This document shows positions 27,943-36,827 of a DNA stretch of 64,000 bases, piece by piece (position 1 is the first letter of the stretch; each line of letters begins with the position of its first letter). Origin of the DNA: CAVQCX01 sp963711095. GTDB taxonomy: Bacteria > Pseudomonadota > Gammaproteobacteria > Chromatiales > Chromatiaceae. The position numbers were made by a program, and so were the translations under genes. The notes below the pieces were generated by a model, which searched no databases, was not told the origin of the DNA, and was given only the letters and a program-made list of their open reading frames with translations. The stretch is from positions 62,001-126,000 of the forward strand of contig CAVQCX010000034.1 in the NCBI GenBank assembly GCA_963711095.1, given 5' to 3'.

Positions 27943-27987
27943 CAGGACACCCCAAAGGTCGTCCGACCCAACAGCAGGAGATCCCCG

Positions 27988-29494
27988 ATGGAATTGACGG
28001 TGCTGGGCCAGGCCTCTTCCAAGACCGCCGACGGCGGCTGCAGCTCCAGCGGCTGCGGCGGCAGCTCTGATCAGCTCTCCCACCTGCCGGAGCACATCCG
28101 CGCCAAGGTGCACAACCATCCCTGCTATTCCGAGGAGGCGCACCATCATTACGCCCGCATGCACGTGGCGGTGGCCCCGGCCTGCAACATCCAGTGCCAC
28201 TACTGCAACCGCAAGTACGACTGCTCCAACGAGTCGCGCCCCGGGGTGGTCTCGGAGCTGCTCACCCCCGACCAGGCGGTGAAGAAGGTCATGGCGGTGG
28301 CCGCCAACATCCCGCAGATGACGGTGCTCGGCATCGCCGGCCCCGGCGATCCGCTGGCCAACCCCGAGCGTACCTTCGCGACCTTCCGCGAGCTCACCGA
28401 GAAGGCCCCGGACATCAAGCTGTGCGTGTCCACCAACGGCCTGGCGCTGCCCGAACAGGTCGAGGAGCTGTGCAAGCACAACATCGACCACGTCACCATC
28501 ACCATCAACTGCGTGGACCCCGACGTCGGCGCCAAGATCTATCCCTGGATCTTCTGGAAAAACCGCCGCATCAAGGGCCGGAAGGGCGCCAAGATCCTCA
28601 TCGAGCAGCAGCAGAAGGGCCTGCAGATGCTCACCGAGCGGGGCATCCTGGTGAAGGTCAACTCGGTGATGATCCCCGGCGTCAACGACGCAGCACCTGG
28701 AAGAGGTCAGCCGGGTGGTCAAGGCCAAGGGCGCCTTCCTGCACAACGTCATGCCGCTGATCGCCGAGGCCGAGCACGGCACCTTCTACGGGATCATGGG
28801 CCAGCGCGGCCCCACCCACGACGAGCTGCAGGTGCTGCAGGACAAGTGCGCGGGCGACATGAGCATGATGCGCCACTGCCGCCAGTGCCGTGCCGATGCG
28901 GTGGGCCTGCTGGGCGAGGACCGCGGCGACGAGCTCACCATGGACAAGATCGAGGGCATGGAGATCGACTACCAGGCGGCCATGAAGCGGCGCGCCGAGG
29001 TCCACGCCACCATCGAGGCCAACCGCGAGGCCCAGGCCAGGAAAACCGGCGAGTCCTTCGTCTCGCTCTCCACCCTCAAGGTCAAGAAGAAGGCGCTGCG
29101 CCCGGTGCTGATGGCGGTGGCCACCAGCGGCGGCGGGGTCATCAACCAGCACTTCGGCCATGCCCGGGAGTTCCTCGTCTACGAGGCCTCGGCCACCGAC
29201 GTGCGCTTTATCGGCCACCGCAAGGTGGATCTGTACTGCTCCGGCGGCGACACCTGCGGCGACGCCGAGACCGCCCTGCAGAAGACCATCCGCACCCTCG
29301 AGGGCTGCGAGGCGGTGCTCTGCTCCAAGATCGGCTTCGAGCCCTGGGGCCTGCTGGAAGAGGCGGGCATAGCCCCCAACGGCGAGCATGCCATGGAGCC
29401 CATCGAAGAGGCGGTGGCCGCGGTGTACCGCGAGATGGCCGAGTCCGGCGCGCTCGACGCACCGGCCGCGGCCCGGCTCCAGGCCAGCGCCTGA
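27988..29494 (+). CDS. nifB: NifB, FeMo-cofactor core synthase (one frame break)
   Basis: Radical-SAM enzyme that makes NifB-co from [4Fe-4S] clusters. SAM-cluster cysteines in CNIQCHYCNRKYDC near residue 64, GIAGPGDPLANPERTF, CVSTNGLALPE, then HCRQCRADAVGLLGED, and a C-terminal NifX-like domain (INQHFGHAREFLVYEAS, CSGGDTCGDAE). The frame is interrupted near 28690: GACGCAGCAC has one extra base where VNDQHLEEV is expected; both parts are otherwise clean and join to about 502 residues, normal for NifB. Start ATG 27988, preceded by AGGAG. Followed closely by fdxN. Confidence 0.93.
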
Positions 29495-29507
29495 GGAGGG
29501 CAAGTCC

Positions 29508-29807
29508 ATGGCACTGCAGATCATCGAAAGCTGCGTCAACTGCTGGGCCTGCGAGCCGCTCTGTCCCAGCAAGGCAATTTTTTTGCCTCCTGGCGGGGCC
29601 GGCTCAGCCAAGCCGCACTTCCTCATCGATGCCAAGAAGTGCACCGAGTGCGAAGGCGACTACGCCGACACCCAGTGCGCCAGCATCTGCCCCATCGAGG
29701 GCGCGATCCTCGATTCGCTCGGGGTGCCGGTGAACCCGCCCGGCTCCCTCACCGGCATCCCGCCCGAGCGCATGGCCGCGGCCATGGCCGAGATCCAGGC
29801 GCGCTGA
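29508..29807 (+). CDS. fdxN: FdxN-type 2[4Fe-4S] ferredoxin
   Basis: 99 residues, with clusters bound by CVNCWACEPLCP and CTECEGDYADTQCASICP; the widened second motif is typical of nif-linked ferredoxins. C-terminal extension ends in PPERMAAAMAEIQAR. Begins 13 bp after nifB with GAGGAGGG upstream. In diazotrophs FdxN donates electrons to NifB during cofactor synthesis or to nitrogenase; the adjacency to nifB favours the first. No signal peptide. Confidence 0.92.
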   Translation: MALQIIESCVNCWACEPLCPSKAIFLPPGGAGSAKPHFLIDAKKCTECEGDYADTQCASICPIEGAILDSLGVPVNPPGSLTGIPPERMAAAMAEIQAR

Positions 29808-29817
29808 GGGGGCCGTC

Positions 29818-30033
29818 ATGGGCATAGCCGCGATCAGGTTGCCGCCGAGCATTGCGCCGCGGGCCGCTCTCGGGTCCTGGCGCGAGCGCCTGGAGGCCGG
29901 GGTGTGCCGGCTGCTCGCCTCGATCCGGGTCCCGGTCAAGCCCGCCTGGGCGCGGGTCCCGGACCGGGCCTGGCGCCGCCACGGCGCCCTGATCGCCTGT
30001 CTGCACGAGCAGCGCCGGGCGCGCGGGCCATGA
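29818..30033 (+). CDS. Small basic hypothetical protein after fdxN
   Basis: 71 residues from ATG 29818, 10 bp after the fdxN stop. Rich in Arg and Ala (WRERLEAGVCRLLASIRVPVKP, RAWRRHGALIACLHEQRRARG); no known motif. The tight spacing suggests co-translation with nifB-fdxN, but composition alone would also fit a chance frame. Directly followed by the REP array. Not recognised. Confidence 0.45.
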   Translation: MGIAAIRLPPSIAPRAALGSWRERLEAGVCRLLASIRVPVKPAWARVPDRAWRRHGALIACLHEQRRARGP

Positions 30034-30049
30034 CTAGCACGCGTTTCTC

Positions 30050-31281
30050 ACCAGCGATCGGCCAGGGGGCTGGCCTCCTACAGGGGCTCGGAGGCCGGTA
30101 CCTGATCCTGTGGGAGGCGAGCCCTCTCGGCGATCTTGCTGGCTTCGGTGGGACCGCCATCGGCCAGGGGGCTGGCCTCCTACAAGGGGCCGGAGCCCGG
30201 TTCCTGATCCTGTGGGAGGCGAGCCCTCTCGGCGATCTTGTTGGTTTGGGTGGGACCGCCATCGGCCAGGGGGCTGGCCTCCTACAGGGGGTCGGAGCCC
30301 GGTTCTTGATCCTGTGGGAGCCGAGCCCTCTCGGCGACCTTGCTGGCTTCGGTGGGACCGCCATCGGCCAGGGGGCTGGCCTCCTACAAGGGGCGGAGCC
30401 CGGTTGTTGATCCTGTGGGAGGCGAGCCCTCTCGGCGACCTTGCTGGCTTCGGTGGGACCGCCATCGGCCAGGGGGCTGGCCTCCTACAGGGGCAGGGGG
30501 TCGGAGCCTGGTTCCTGATCCTGTGGGAGGCGAGCCCTCTCGGCGATCTTGCTGGCTTCGGTAGGACCGCCATCGGCCAGGGGGCTGGCCTCCTACAGGG
30601 GCTCGGAGGCCGGTTCCTGATCCTGTGGGAGGCGGGCCCTCTCGGCGACCTTGCTGGATTCGGTGGGGCTGCGATCGGCCAGAGGGCTGGCCTCCTACAG
30701 GGAAGGGGGTCAGAGCCCGGTTCTTGATCCCGTGGGAGGCGAGCCCTCTCGGCGATCTTGTTGGTTTGGGTGGGACCGCCATCGGCCAGGGGGCTGGCCT
30801 CCTACAGGGGCAGGGGGTCGGAGCCCGGTTCTTGATCCTGTGGGAGGCGAGCCCTCTCGGCGATCTTGCTGGGTTCGGTGGCACCGCCATCGGCCAGGGG
30901 GCTGGCCTCCTACAAGGGGCCGGAGCCCGGTTCTTGATCCTGTGGGAGGCGAGCCCTCTCGGCGATCTTGCTGGCTTCGGTGGGACTGCGATCGGCCAGG
31001 GGGCTGGCCTCCTACAGGGGGTCGGAGCCCGGTTCTTGATCCTGTGGGAGGCGAGCCCTCTCGGCGATCTTGTTGGTTTGGGTAGGACCGCCATCGGCCA
31101 GGGGGCTGGCCTCCTACAGGCAGGGGGTCGGAGCCCGGTTCTTGATCCTGTGGGAGGCGAGCCCTCTCGGCGATCTTGTTGGTTTCGGTGGGACCGCCAT
31201 CGGCCAGAGGGCTGGCCTCCTACCAGGGGGCCGGAGCCCGGTTCCTGATCCTGTGGGAGGCGAGCCCTCCCGGCAATCTTG
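30050..31281 (+). repeat. Array of 12 paired REP-like units (BIME-like)
   Basis: Twelve units of 100-108 bp. Each has arm A, GGCCAGGGGGCTGGCCTCC (starts near 30060, 30163, 30263, 30367, 30470, 30575, 30675, 30785, 30892, 30992, 31095, 31199) and arm B, GTGGGAGGCGAGCCCTCTCG. Arm B resembles the reverse complement of arm A, so each unit is an inverted pair, as in bacterial interspersed mosaic elements. Spacers GGAGCCCGGTTCTTGATC and CTTGCTGGCTTCGGTGGGAC are also kept. Long ORFs on both strands are by-products. Confidence 0.93.
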
Positions 31282-31282
31282 T

Positions 31283-31407
31283 GCTGGCGTCGGTAGCACT
31301 GCCACCGGCCCGGGTGCTCGACATACTGCCGCGTACGCTTGCGCGTCCGGTCAGTCGCGCGCCTTTCATCCACGCGCACCTCGGACACCTCGCGACCAGC
31401 CCTGGTG
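31283..31407 (-). mobile_element. Partial MITE, same family as the one in draG
   Basis: Read on the minus strand it follows the draG MITE (34430-34609) closely from GCGAGG...CCGAGGTGCGCGTGGATG through CGGCAGTA-GTCGAGC-CCCGGGCC. The end next to flavodiiron keeps a diverged GGTGAGA; the other end is lost in the REP array. Confidence 0.75.
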
Positions 31408-31468
31408 AGACATGCGCTCTAGAGGGCTGCCCCAAATCCGGCCCCGCGCCGCGTTGTCCGCCGCCCCC

Positions 31469-32753
31469 ATGAACGGCGAGATCGACGTCTCCCTGCACCG
31501 CGAAGCCGTGCAGATCGCCGACGGGGTCTACTGGATCGGGGCCCTGGACCCGACCCTGCGCTCCTTCGACATCATCCTCAAGACCGCCAACGGCACCACC
31601 TACAACGCCTACCTGATCCGCGGCAGCGAAGGCGTGGCGGTGATCGACACCGTCAAGGAAGGCTTCGAGGCCGAGTTCTTCGCCCGCCTGGAATCGGTGG
31701 CGCGCTACCAGGAGATCCAGGCGATCGTGCTCAACCACCTGGAGCCCGATCACAGCGGCGCGCTCCCGGAGCTGATGCGCCGCGCCCCCCAGGCGCGGCT
31801 CTACGTCTCCCGGCGCGCCACCTCCATGCTCAAGGCGCTGCTCAAGCCCGGGGAGCAGGAGCTCGGCTACACCACGGTCACCACCGGCGACAAGGTGAGC
31901 CTGGGTGACGCCACCCTGCGCTTTCTGCACACCCCCTTCCTTCACTGGCCGGACACCCAGTGCGCCTATCTGGAAGAGGAGCAGGTGCTGTTCTCCGGGG
32001 ACGTGTTCGGTTGCCACTACTGCGACAGCCGTCTCTACAACGACCGGGTGGGCGATTTCCGCTTCTCCTTCGATTACTACTACGCCCACATCATGCGGCC
32101 CTTCAAGCGCTGGGTGCTGGAGGCGCTTGCGCTGATCGAGCCGCTGCGGCTGAAGACCATCGCGCCCACCCACGGGCCGATCCTGCGCGAGCGCCCGCGC
32201 CGCTACGTGGCCCGCTACCGGGACCTGTCCACCTCCAGCCTCACCAGCGAGCTGGGCAACGACCGGCGCTCCCTGATCATCTTCTACATGACCTCCTACG
32301 GGAACACCGCGCGCATGGCCGATGCGATCCGCGCCGGCGCCGAGGAGGTGGACGGGGTGCGCGTCTCGCTCTACGACCTGGAAGGCGGCGAGATGGGCCC
32401 GTTCGTGGACTTGGTGGAAGAGGCCGACGCCCTGGTGCTCGGGTCGCCCACCATCAACGGCGATGCGGTCAAGCCGATCTGGGATCTGTTGTCCTCGCTG
32501 GCGGTGATCAGCCTGCAGGGCAAGCTCGGCGCCGCCTTCGGCTCCTACGGCTGGAGCGGCGAGGCGGTGCAGATGGTCGAGGACCGCCTGCGCGGACTGA
32601 AGCTGCGCGTGCCCCAGCCCGGGACTGCGCATCAAGCTGATCCCGAACGAGGAAGAGCTGGAGGAATGCCGCGAATTCGGAAGGAGCGTTGCGTCCCACC
32701 TCATGGGCCGCGGAGCAGAGAAGCCGGTGATCGAGCTGGCCGAGCTCGGCTGA
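31469..32753 (+). CDS. FprA-type flavodiiron protein (one frame break)
   Basis: Beta-lactamase-fold diiron domain (about 1-250) with ligands in NHLEPDHSG, FLHWPDTQC, FSGDVFGCHY and APTHGPIL, then a flavodoxin domain (YMTSYGNTARMADAIRAG, GSPTINGDAVKPIWDLL, GSYGWSGEAV). Such proteins reduce O2 to water or NO to N2O in the cytoplasm. Frame breaks near 32621-32625, one extra base after CCCGGG, and continues as LRIKLIPNEEELEECREFG to the stop at 32753; joined length about 427. ATG 31469 fits homologue starts. Lying among nif genes, its likely job is scavenging O2 near nitrogenase. Confidence 0.9.
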
Positions 32754-32789
32754 AGTGCGCAAGACATCCGATCCAGTCATTGTTCAGCC

Positions 32790-32866
32790 CCCGTCATTCC
32801 GGCCATGGATTGGCCGGAATCCAGTACCAGGGAGGGTGCTTAACCGTCCAGCTTGCCGTCCATGGC
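32790..32866 (+). repeat. Dispersed ~77-bp repeat
   Basis: Nearly identical, in reverse orientation, to 56406-56482 (shared CCGTCATTCCGGCCATGG, CCAGTACCAGGGAGGGTGC, CTTGCCGTCCATGG). A related end, GCTTCCAAGCCGGAATGACCG, occurs at 32920 and near 10689. No gene in 32754-33007. Confidence 0.8.
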
Positions 32867-33007
32867 ATCTGGATTGCGTCCTTGGCTCCGTAAACAGCAC
32901 GTCCGTGTGCCACTTCTCCGGCTTCCAAGCCGGAATGACCGTTGATTTATCGAGGTGCTGAATAGTTACCCGACTTATTGATTTACCAATGACCAGGAGA
33001 ATCCATC

Positions 33008-33292
33008 ATGGCGAAGGCAAAAATCACCTTCGAAGACATAGAGCAGACCATCAACGTGCCCGCCGGGACCCGCGTCATCGAGGTCTCCGAGAAGATCGGC
33101 GCGGGCATCATCTACGGCTGCCGCGAAGGCGACTGCGGCACCTGCATGATGCACGTCACCGCCGGCTGGAACAATTTAAGCGAGCCCACGGTGCTCGAGG
33201 AGAAGGTCCTCAAGGAGAACATGGCCGGCCGCCACGACCGCCTGGCCTGCCAGGCCCAGATCATCGGCGACTGCACGGTCAAGCCGGCCTGA
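33008..33292 (+). CDS. Plant-type [2Fe-2S] ferredoxin
   Basis: 94 residues. Cluster ligands CREGDCGTC (C-x5-C-x2-C) and a distal C in RLACQAQI, the plant-type ferredoxin pattern. Begins at ATG 33008 with AGGAGAATCC upstream. Between the flavodiiron gene and an FeSII-like gene, among nif accessory genes, so it is probably an electron carrier expressed with nitrogenase, like other nif-linked 2Fe-2S ferredoxins. Exact donor or acceptor cannot be told from sequence. Confidence 0.88.
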   Translation: MAKAKITFEDIEQTINVPAGTRVIEVSEKIGAGIIYGCREGDCGTCMMHVTAGWNNLSEPTVLEEKVLKENMAGRHDRLACQAQIIGDCTVKPA

Positions 33293-33340
33293 TGCCGAAA
33301 AAGCACGCGTAACAAGTACAGATTTCCGGAGTCAACTGCA

Positions 33341-33688
33341 ATGCCTCTCATCACCTTCACCAGTCCCGAGTACAAGGACAAGACCGTCTACGCCGTTGCC
33401 GGCAGCTTCACCGAGACCGTGCTCAAGATCGCCAAGCAGAACAAGATCCCCATGAGCTTCGACTGCGAGAACGGCGAGTGCGCCAGCTGCCTGATCCACG
33501 TCACCTACCTGGAGAGCGGGGCCCCCAAGGGCTACCACCTGGAGGAGAAGGAAAAGCAGGTGCTGCGCGAGATCGGCAAGGTCTCGGCCGAAGAGCTGGA
33601 GCGGATGATCGTGGACGACATCCCCTGCGAATGGCGGCTCGCCTGCCAGTTCATCCCCAGGGACGAAGACATCGTCGTGGCGTACTGA
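33341..33688 (+). CDS. FeSII (Shethna II)-like protective [2Fe-2S] ferredoxin
   Basis: 115 residues. CENGECASC and distal RLACQFIP ligand a [2Fe-2S] cluster. Unlike simple ferredoxins it carries an insert, HLEEKEKQVLREIGKVSAEELERMIVDDIP, matching the region by which the A. vinelandii Shethna protein II binds nitrogenase; the opening ITFTSPEYKDKTVYAVAGS also fits. FeSII locks nitrogenase in an O2-tolerant complex when oxidised; Rhodobacter FdxD is a relative. 48 bp after the previous ferredoxin gene and 3 bp before nifQ. Confidence 0.82.
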   Translation: MPLITFTSPEYKDKTVYAVAGSFTETVLKIAKQNKIPMSFDCENGECASCLIHVTYLESGAPKGYHLEEKEKQVLREIGKVSAEELERMIVDDIPCEWRLACQFIPRDEDIVVAY

Positions 33689-33691
33689 GCC

Positions 33692-34269
33692 ATGGGGAGC
33701 CCGGCCGTGACAGCGAGCGACCCGGTACGCGAGCACTACGCGTATCTCATGGCCTTCGCCCGGGGCGAGCCGAACGACGACGCCCTGGCCTGCATGCTGG
33801 CGACCCGGCATGCCGGGGGCGGGGCCCTGCCCGAGCGGCTGGGACTCACCCCGGGTGAATACCGTGGCATGCTCGCCTATCATTTCCCGGGCGCCCTGCT
33901 GGATGGGCTGGAAACTCAGGGCGGCCTCGCGGCCGCCCGCGCCGACGAGGCCGCAGGACCTGCGCCAGCTGCTGCTCGGCGCCCGGGCGGGCCAGAGTCC
34001 CTCGGAGGCCTGGGTGGCCGAGATCCTGGTGGCCGGCTGCATGGGCAGCGACCACCTCTGGCAGGACCTGGGGCTCTGGGCCCGTAAGGACCTGTCCGGC
34101 CTGATGCAGCGCAACTTTCCCCGCGCTCGCGGCGCGCAACGACCGCGACATGAAATGGAAGAAGTTCCTCTACAAGCAGCTCTGCGAGACCGAGGGCATC
34201 TACACCTGCCGCGCGCCCTCCTGCGAGGTCTGCGTCGATTTCCGGGTGTGCTTTGGGCCTGAGGACTGA
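33692..34269 (+). CDS. nifQ: NifQ, molybdenum donor for FeMo-co (two frame breaks)
   Basis: N-terminal part REHYAYLMAFARGEPNDDALACMLATRH is in one frame, the middle (DLRQLLLGARAGQSPSEAWVAEILVAGCMGSDHLWQDLGL) in a second, and the end (DMKWKKFLYKQLCETEG then CRAPSCEVCVDFRVCFGPED) in the first again shifted. The closing C-x4-C-x2-C-x5-C cluster motif is diagnostic of NifQ, which carries Mo-Fe-S for cofactor assembly. Breaks are near 33948 (one extra base before CCGCAGGAC) and 34119-34122 (CCCC where CCC is expected). With both corrected the protein is about 191 residues, a usual size. Confidence 0.85.
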
Positions 34270-35341
34270 GGCGCCGCTCACCCTGCACGATCGAGCGCTG
34301 GGGGCGTATCTGGGGCTCGCGGTGGGCGACGCCCTGGGCGCCACCGTGGAGTTCATGACCCCCAAGGAGATCCGCGCCCAGTACGGGGTGCACCGCGAGA
34401 TCATCGGCGGCGGCTGGCTTCGGCTGCGGTACCCGCATTTCTTACCAAGGTTCGTCGCGAGGCGGCCGAGGTGCGCGTGGATGCAAGGCGCGCGACAGGC
34501 CGGGCGCGCAGGCGTACTCGGCAGTACGTCGAGCGCCCGGGCCGAGCGCAACGCAGCAGACGCGGGCAGATCGGGGGCCGCAGCAGGAGCTTGGTGAGAA
34601 ATGCGGGTATAGGGCAGGTCACCGACGACACCGAGATGACCCTGGCGCTGGGGCGCTCGATCCTGGAGCAGGGCCGGGTGGAGCCGCTGGCGGTGGCCGA
34701 GGCGTTCAGCCAGTGGATGCGGGGCAAGCCGGTGGACATCGGCAACACGGTGCGGCGGGGGATCCTGCGGTATCGGACGACGGGGCAGGCGGAGGTGCCG
34801 GAGAACGAGTACGACGCGGGCAATGGGGCCTGCATGCGGACGCTGCCGGTGGCGCTGGTGACGCTGGGGGCGGATGCGGAGACCATCAGCGGGCGGTGTC
34901 GCGGGCGCAGGCGCATGTGACGCACAACAATGCGCTGTCGGATGCGGGGACCGAGTGCGTGATCGAGATGCTGCATGCGGCGTTTCGGGGGGAGGGGCTG
35001 GAGGGGATGGAGGCCCGGGCGGGGCGGCTGGTGGCGGAGTGGCCGCAGTTCGAGTATGGGGGGAGGGTGGTGGAGAACCCCAGTGGGTACATTGTGGATA
35101 CGTTGCAGGCGGTGTTTCAGGGGCTGTTTGCTGGGGGAGGGTTTGAGGAGACGGTGGTGGGGGTGGTGAACCGTGGGGGGGATGCGGATACGACTGGGGG
35201 GATTGTGGGGATGTTGGCGGGGGCTTTGTGGGGGGTTGGCGGGGTGCCGCGGAGGTGGGTGAGGGGGTTGGAGGCTGGGGTGGTGGAGGAGTGTGAGGGG
35301 CAGGTGAGGGGACTTATGGGGGCCGCGCGCCTCGGCTCTTG
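34253..35341 (+). pseudogene. draG: draG, dinitrogenase reductase-activating glycohydrolase, split by a MITE
   Basis: Removes ADP-ribose from NifH. LHDRALGAYLGLAVGDALGATVEFM and REIIGGGWLRLR open the gene (TTG 34253, overlapping the nifQ stop). The protein then stops making sense for 182 bp at 34430-34611, where a MITE sits, and resumes at GQVTDDTEMTLALGRS. Metal-binding DDTE, DAGNG and GGDADTTGG are all kept. A second break near 34890 (one C missing in AGC-CGG) precedes AHVTHNNALSDAG. The insert is not a multiple of three and holds in-frame stops, so no full DraG can be made. The last 350 bp are unusually G/T-rich and C-poor. Confidence 0.87.
34430..34609 (+). mobile_element. MITE, ~176 bp, inserted in draG
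   Basis: Flanked by TA on both sides. Terminal inverted repeats CCCGCATTTCTTACC and GGTGAGAAATGCGGG match at 14 of 15 positions. No coding capacity. TA duplication and short perfect ends point to mobilisation by an IS630/mariner-type transposase encoded elsewhere. A partial sister copy is at 31283-31407. Confidence 0.85.
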
Positions 35342-35812
35342 ACCGTCACTTGCGCCCCGTCGGCGCTCGACAACCCCTTTTCGCAAGTGGGCCGGCGATC
35401 CCCGGAGTAGTCTCCCATCGCTCCCTCGACCGCTTGACCTCCGGAGCTTGCCTCTGCAATAGTCCCGCAATCGTGTTGGCCAGGAGGCTCGGACATGGAC
35501 CAGGTTCATTGGATGACCGCCGCCCGCAGACCTTCGAGCGGCATGCGAGAGCCCCGGGGCAAGAGTCGTGCGTTCTCGCCTTCAAGCCAGCTGACTTTGC
35601 CGAGGCCTTTAGAAGCCGCTGGTCTTAGTCGGCTCCAATCTCCATGGCAACGGTAAGTCGGCTCCCATGGGCCTCGAAGCCCGTCAGATGCGTCGAGCCT
35701 ACAGCACTGGGCGCCGCGAGCCTTCCGTGCCTGATCCGTCCGATAGATCGACGGACCACCATCCGGGCCCGTTCCCAGCTACTTTACTAAGCAAGTCTGC
35801 GGGAAGCCTTCC
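35342..35812 (+). other. Gap of 471 bp without a gene
   Basis: Between the nif region and the defence genes, so it is probably the island border. No tRNA, att-like repeat or convincing ORF was recognised; frames on both strands are short and Arg/Pro-rich. Confidence 0.45.
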
Positions 35813-36805
35813 ATGGCCAGTGCCGACCAGTTGAAAGCCCTGCTCCAGTCGCACCTTGACGGCGATGACGAGCGCTTCTTTGCGGTCGCCATGCAGCTGG
35901 CGGCTCATGAGGCAAAGCTGGGCCATGGTCGGTTGGCCCAGGACCTGCGCAAGCTGATCGACAAGGCAAAGTCCGATCGGCCAGCCACCCAGACGCGCAG
36001 ACCGACGCCGATCGGTCAGCCGCGAGGCGAGCTGGCGTCCCTCCTGGAAGTGTCATATCCCCAGGCACGCCTGGGAGACATGATCCTGGACGCCCCGGTG
36101 GAGGAGCGCCTTCGCCGGATCATCCGGGAGCAGCGCCACCAGGCAAAGATCCGGGACCACGGCCTGCACCCCAGGCGCAAGCTCCTACTGGTCGGTCCTC
36201 CGGGGACGGGCAAGACGATGACCGCTTCCGTACTGGCGGGCGAGCTGGGTATTCCGCTCTTCCTGGTCCGCCTGGACGCCTTGATCACCAAGTTCATGGG
36301 CGAGACCGCCGCCAAGCTCCGGCAGGTCTTCGACGCGGTCAGGGACGTGCGCGGCGTGTACTTCTTTGACGAGTTCGACGCCATCGGCTCGCAGCGCGGT
36401 CTGGCCAACGACGTCGGCGAGATCCGGCGCGTGCTCAACAGCTTCCTGCAGATGATCGAGCAGGACGATTCCACCAGCGTCATCATCGCCGCCACAAACC
36501 ACGCCGAGTTCCTGGACTATGCGTTATTCCGCCGGTTCGACGACGTGGTGGAATACGGCCTCCCCAGCCGCCCACAGGTGGTCGAGCTGCTCCAGCATCG
36601 CTTGGCTGGCTTTCTGATGGGGGTTTCCGATTGGTCCGAGCTGGCAGCGCAGGCCGACGGGCTGAGCTACGCGGACATCACGCGCGCCTCACAGGACGCG
36701 ATCAAGGACGCCATCATTCACGATCTCCCGACGGTGTCTGAAGAAGCCCTGCGTGCCAACTTGCAGGAGCGCCGAGCGTTCCGGCACCGTTCTTCCGTTC
36801 CGTAA
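35813..36805 (+). CDS. ietA: IetA, AAA+ ATPase of IetAS anti-phage system
   Basis: 330 residues. N-terminal helical region (1-80), then a single AAA+ module: Walker A VGPPGTGKTMTA near 125, Walker B VYFFDEFDAIGSQ, sensor-1 IIAATNHAEF, arginine finger region FRRFDDVVEYGLP. Followed after 22 bp by a subtilisin-like protease gene. An AAA+ ATPase plus S8 protease is the composition of IetAS, shown to protect E. coli from phage. No membrane segment. Weak ribosome site GGGAAG before ATG 35813. This gene is intact. Confidence 0.85.
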   Translation: MASADQLKALLQSHLDGDDERFFAVAMQLAAHEAKLGHGRLAQDLRKLIDKAKSDRPATQTRRPTPIGQPRGELASLLEVSYPQARLGDMILDAPVEERLRRIIREQRHQAKIRDHGLHPRRKLLLVGPPGTGKTMTASVLAGELGIPLFLVRLDALITKFMGETAAKLRQVFDAVRDVRGVYFFDEFDAIGSQRGLANDVGEIRRVLNSFLQMIEQDDSTSVIIAATNHAEFLDYALFRRFDDVVEYGLPSRPQVVELLQHRLAGFLMGVSDWSELAAQADGLSYADITRASQDAIKDAIIHDLPTVSEEALRANLQERRAFRHRSSVP

Positions 36806-36827
36806 CCCCGGTACCGGCAGGGACTCC

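Noticed and set aside
12060..28690. Programmed +1 frameshifting as a shared regulatory device in nrtA, nirB, nasA and nifB
   Set aside because: No common slippery sequence or downstream structure, both insertions and deletions occur, and the same pattern hits unrelated genes.
30050..31388. Long ORFs on both strands (e.g. 110-334 residues) with regular GGQPPGRW or LILWEASPLGDL repeats
   Set aside because: They are translations of the paired REP array; all frames stay open because units are multiples close to 3 and lack stops. No start signals and repeats match hairpin DNA, not protein selection.
35350..35628. 92-residue plus-strand ORF before ietA
   Set aside because: No ribosome site, no motif, composition of non-coding DNA.
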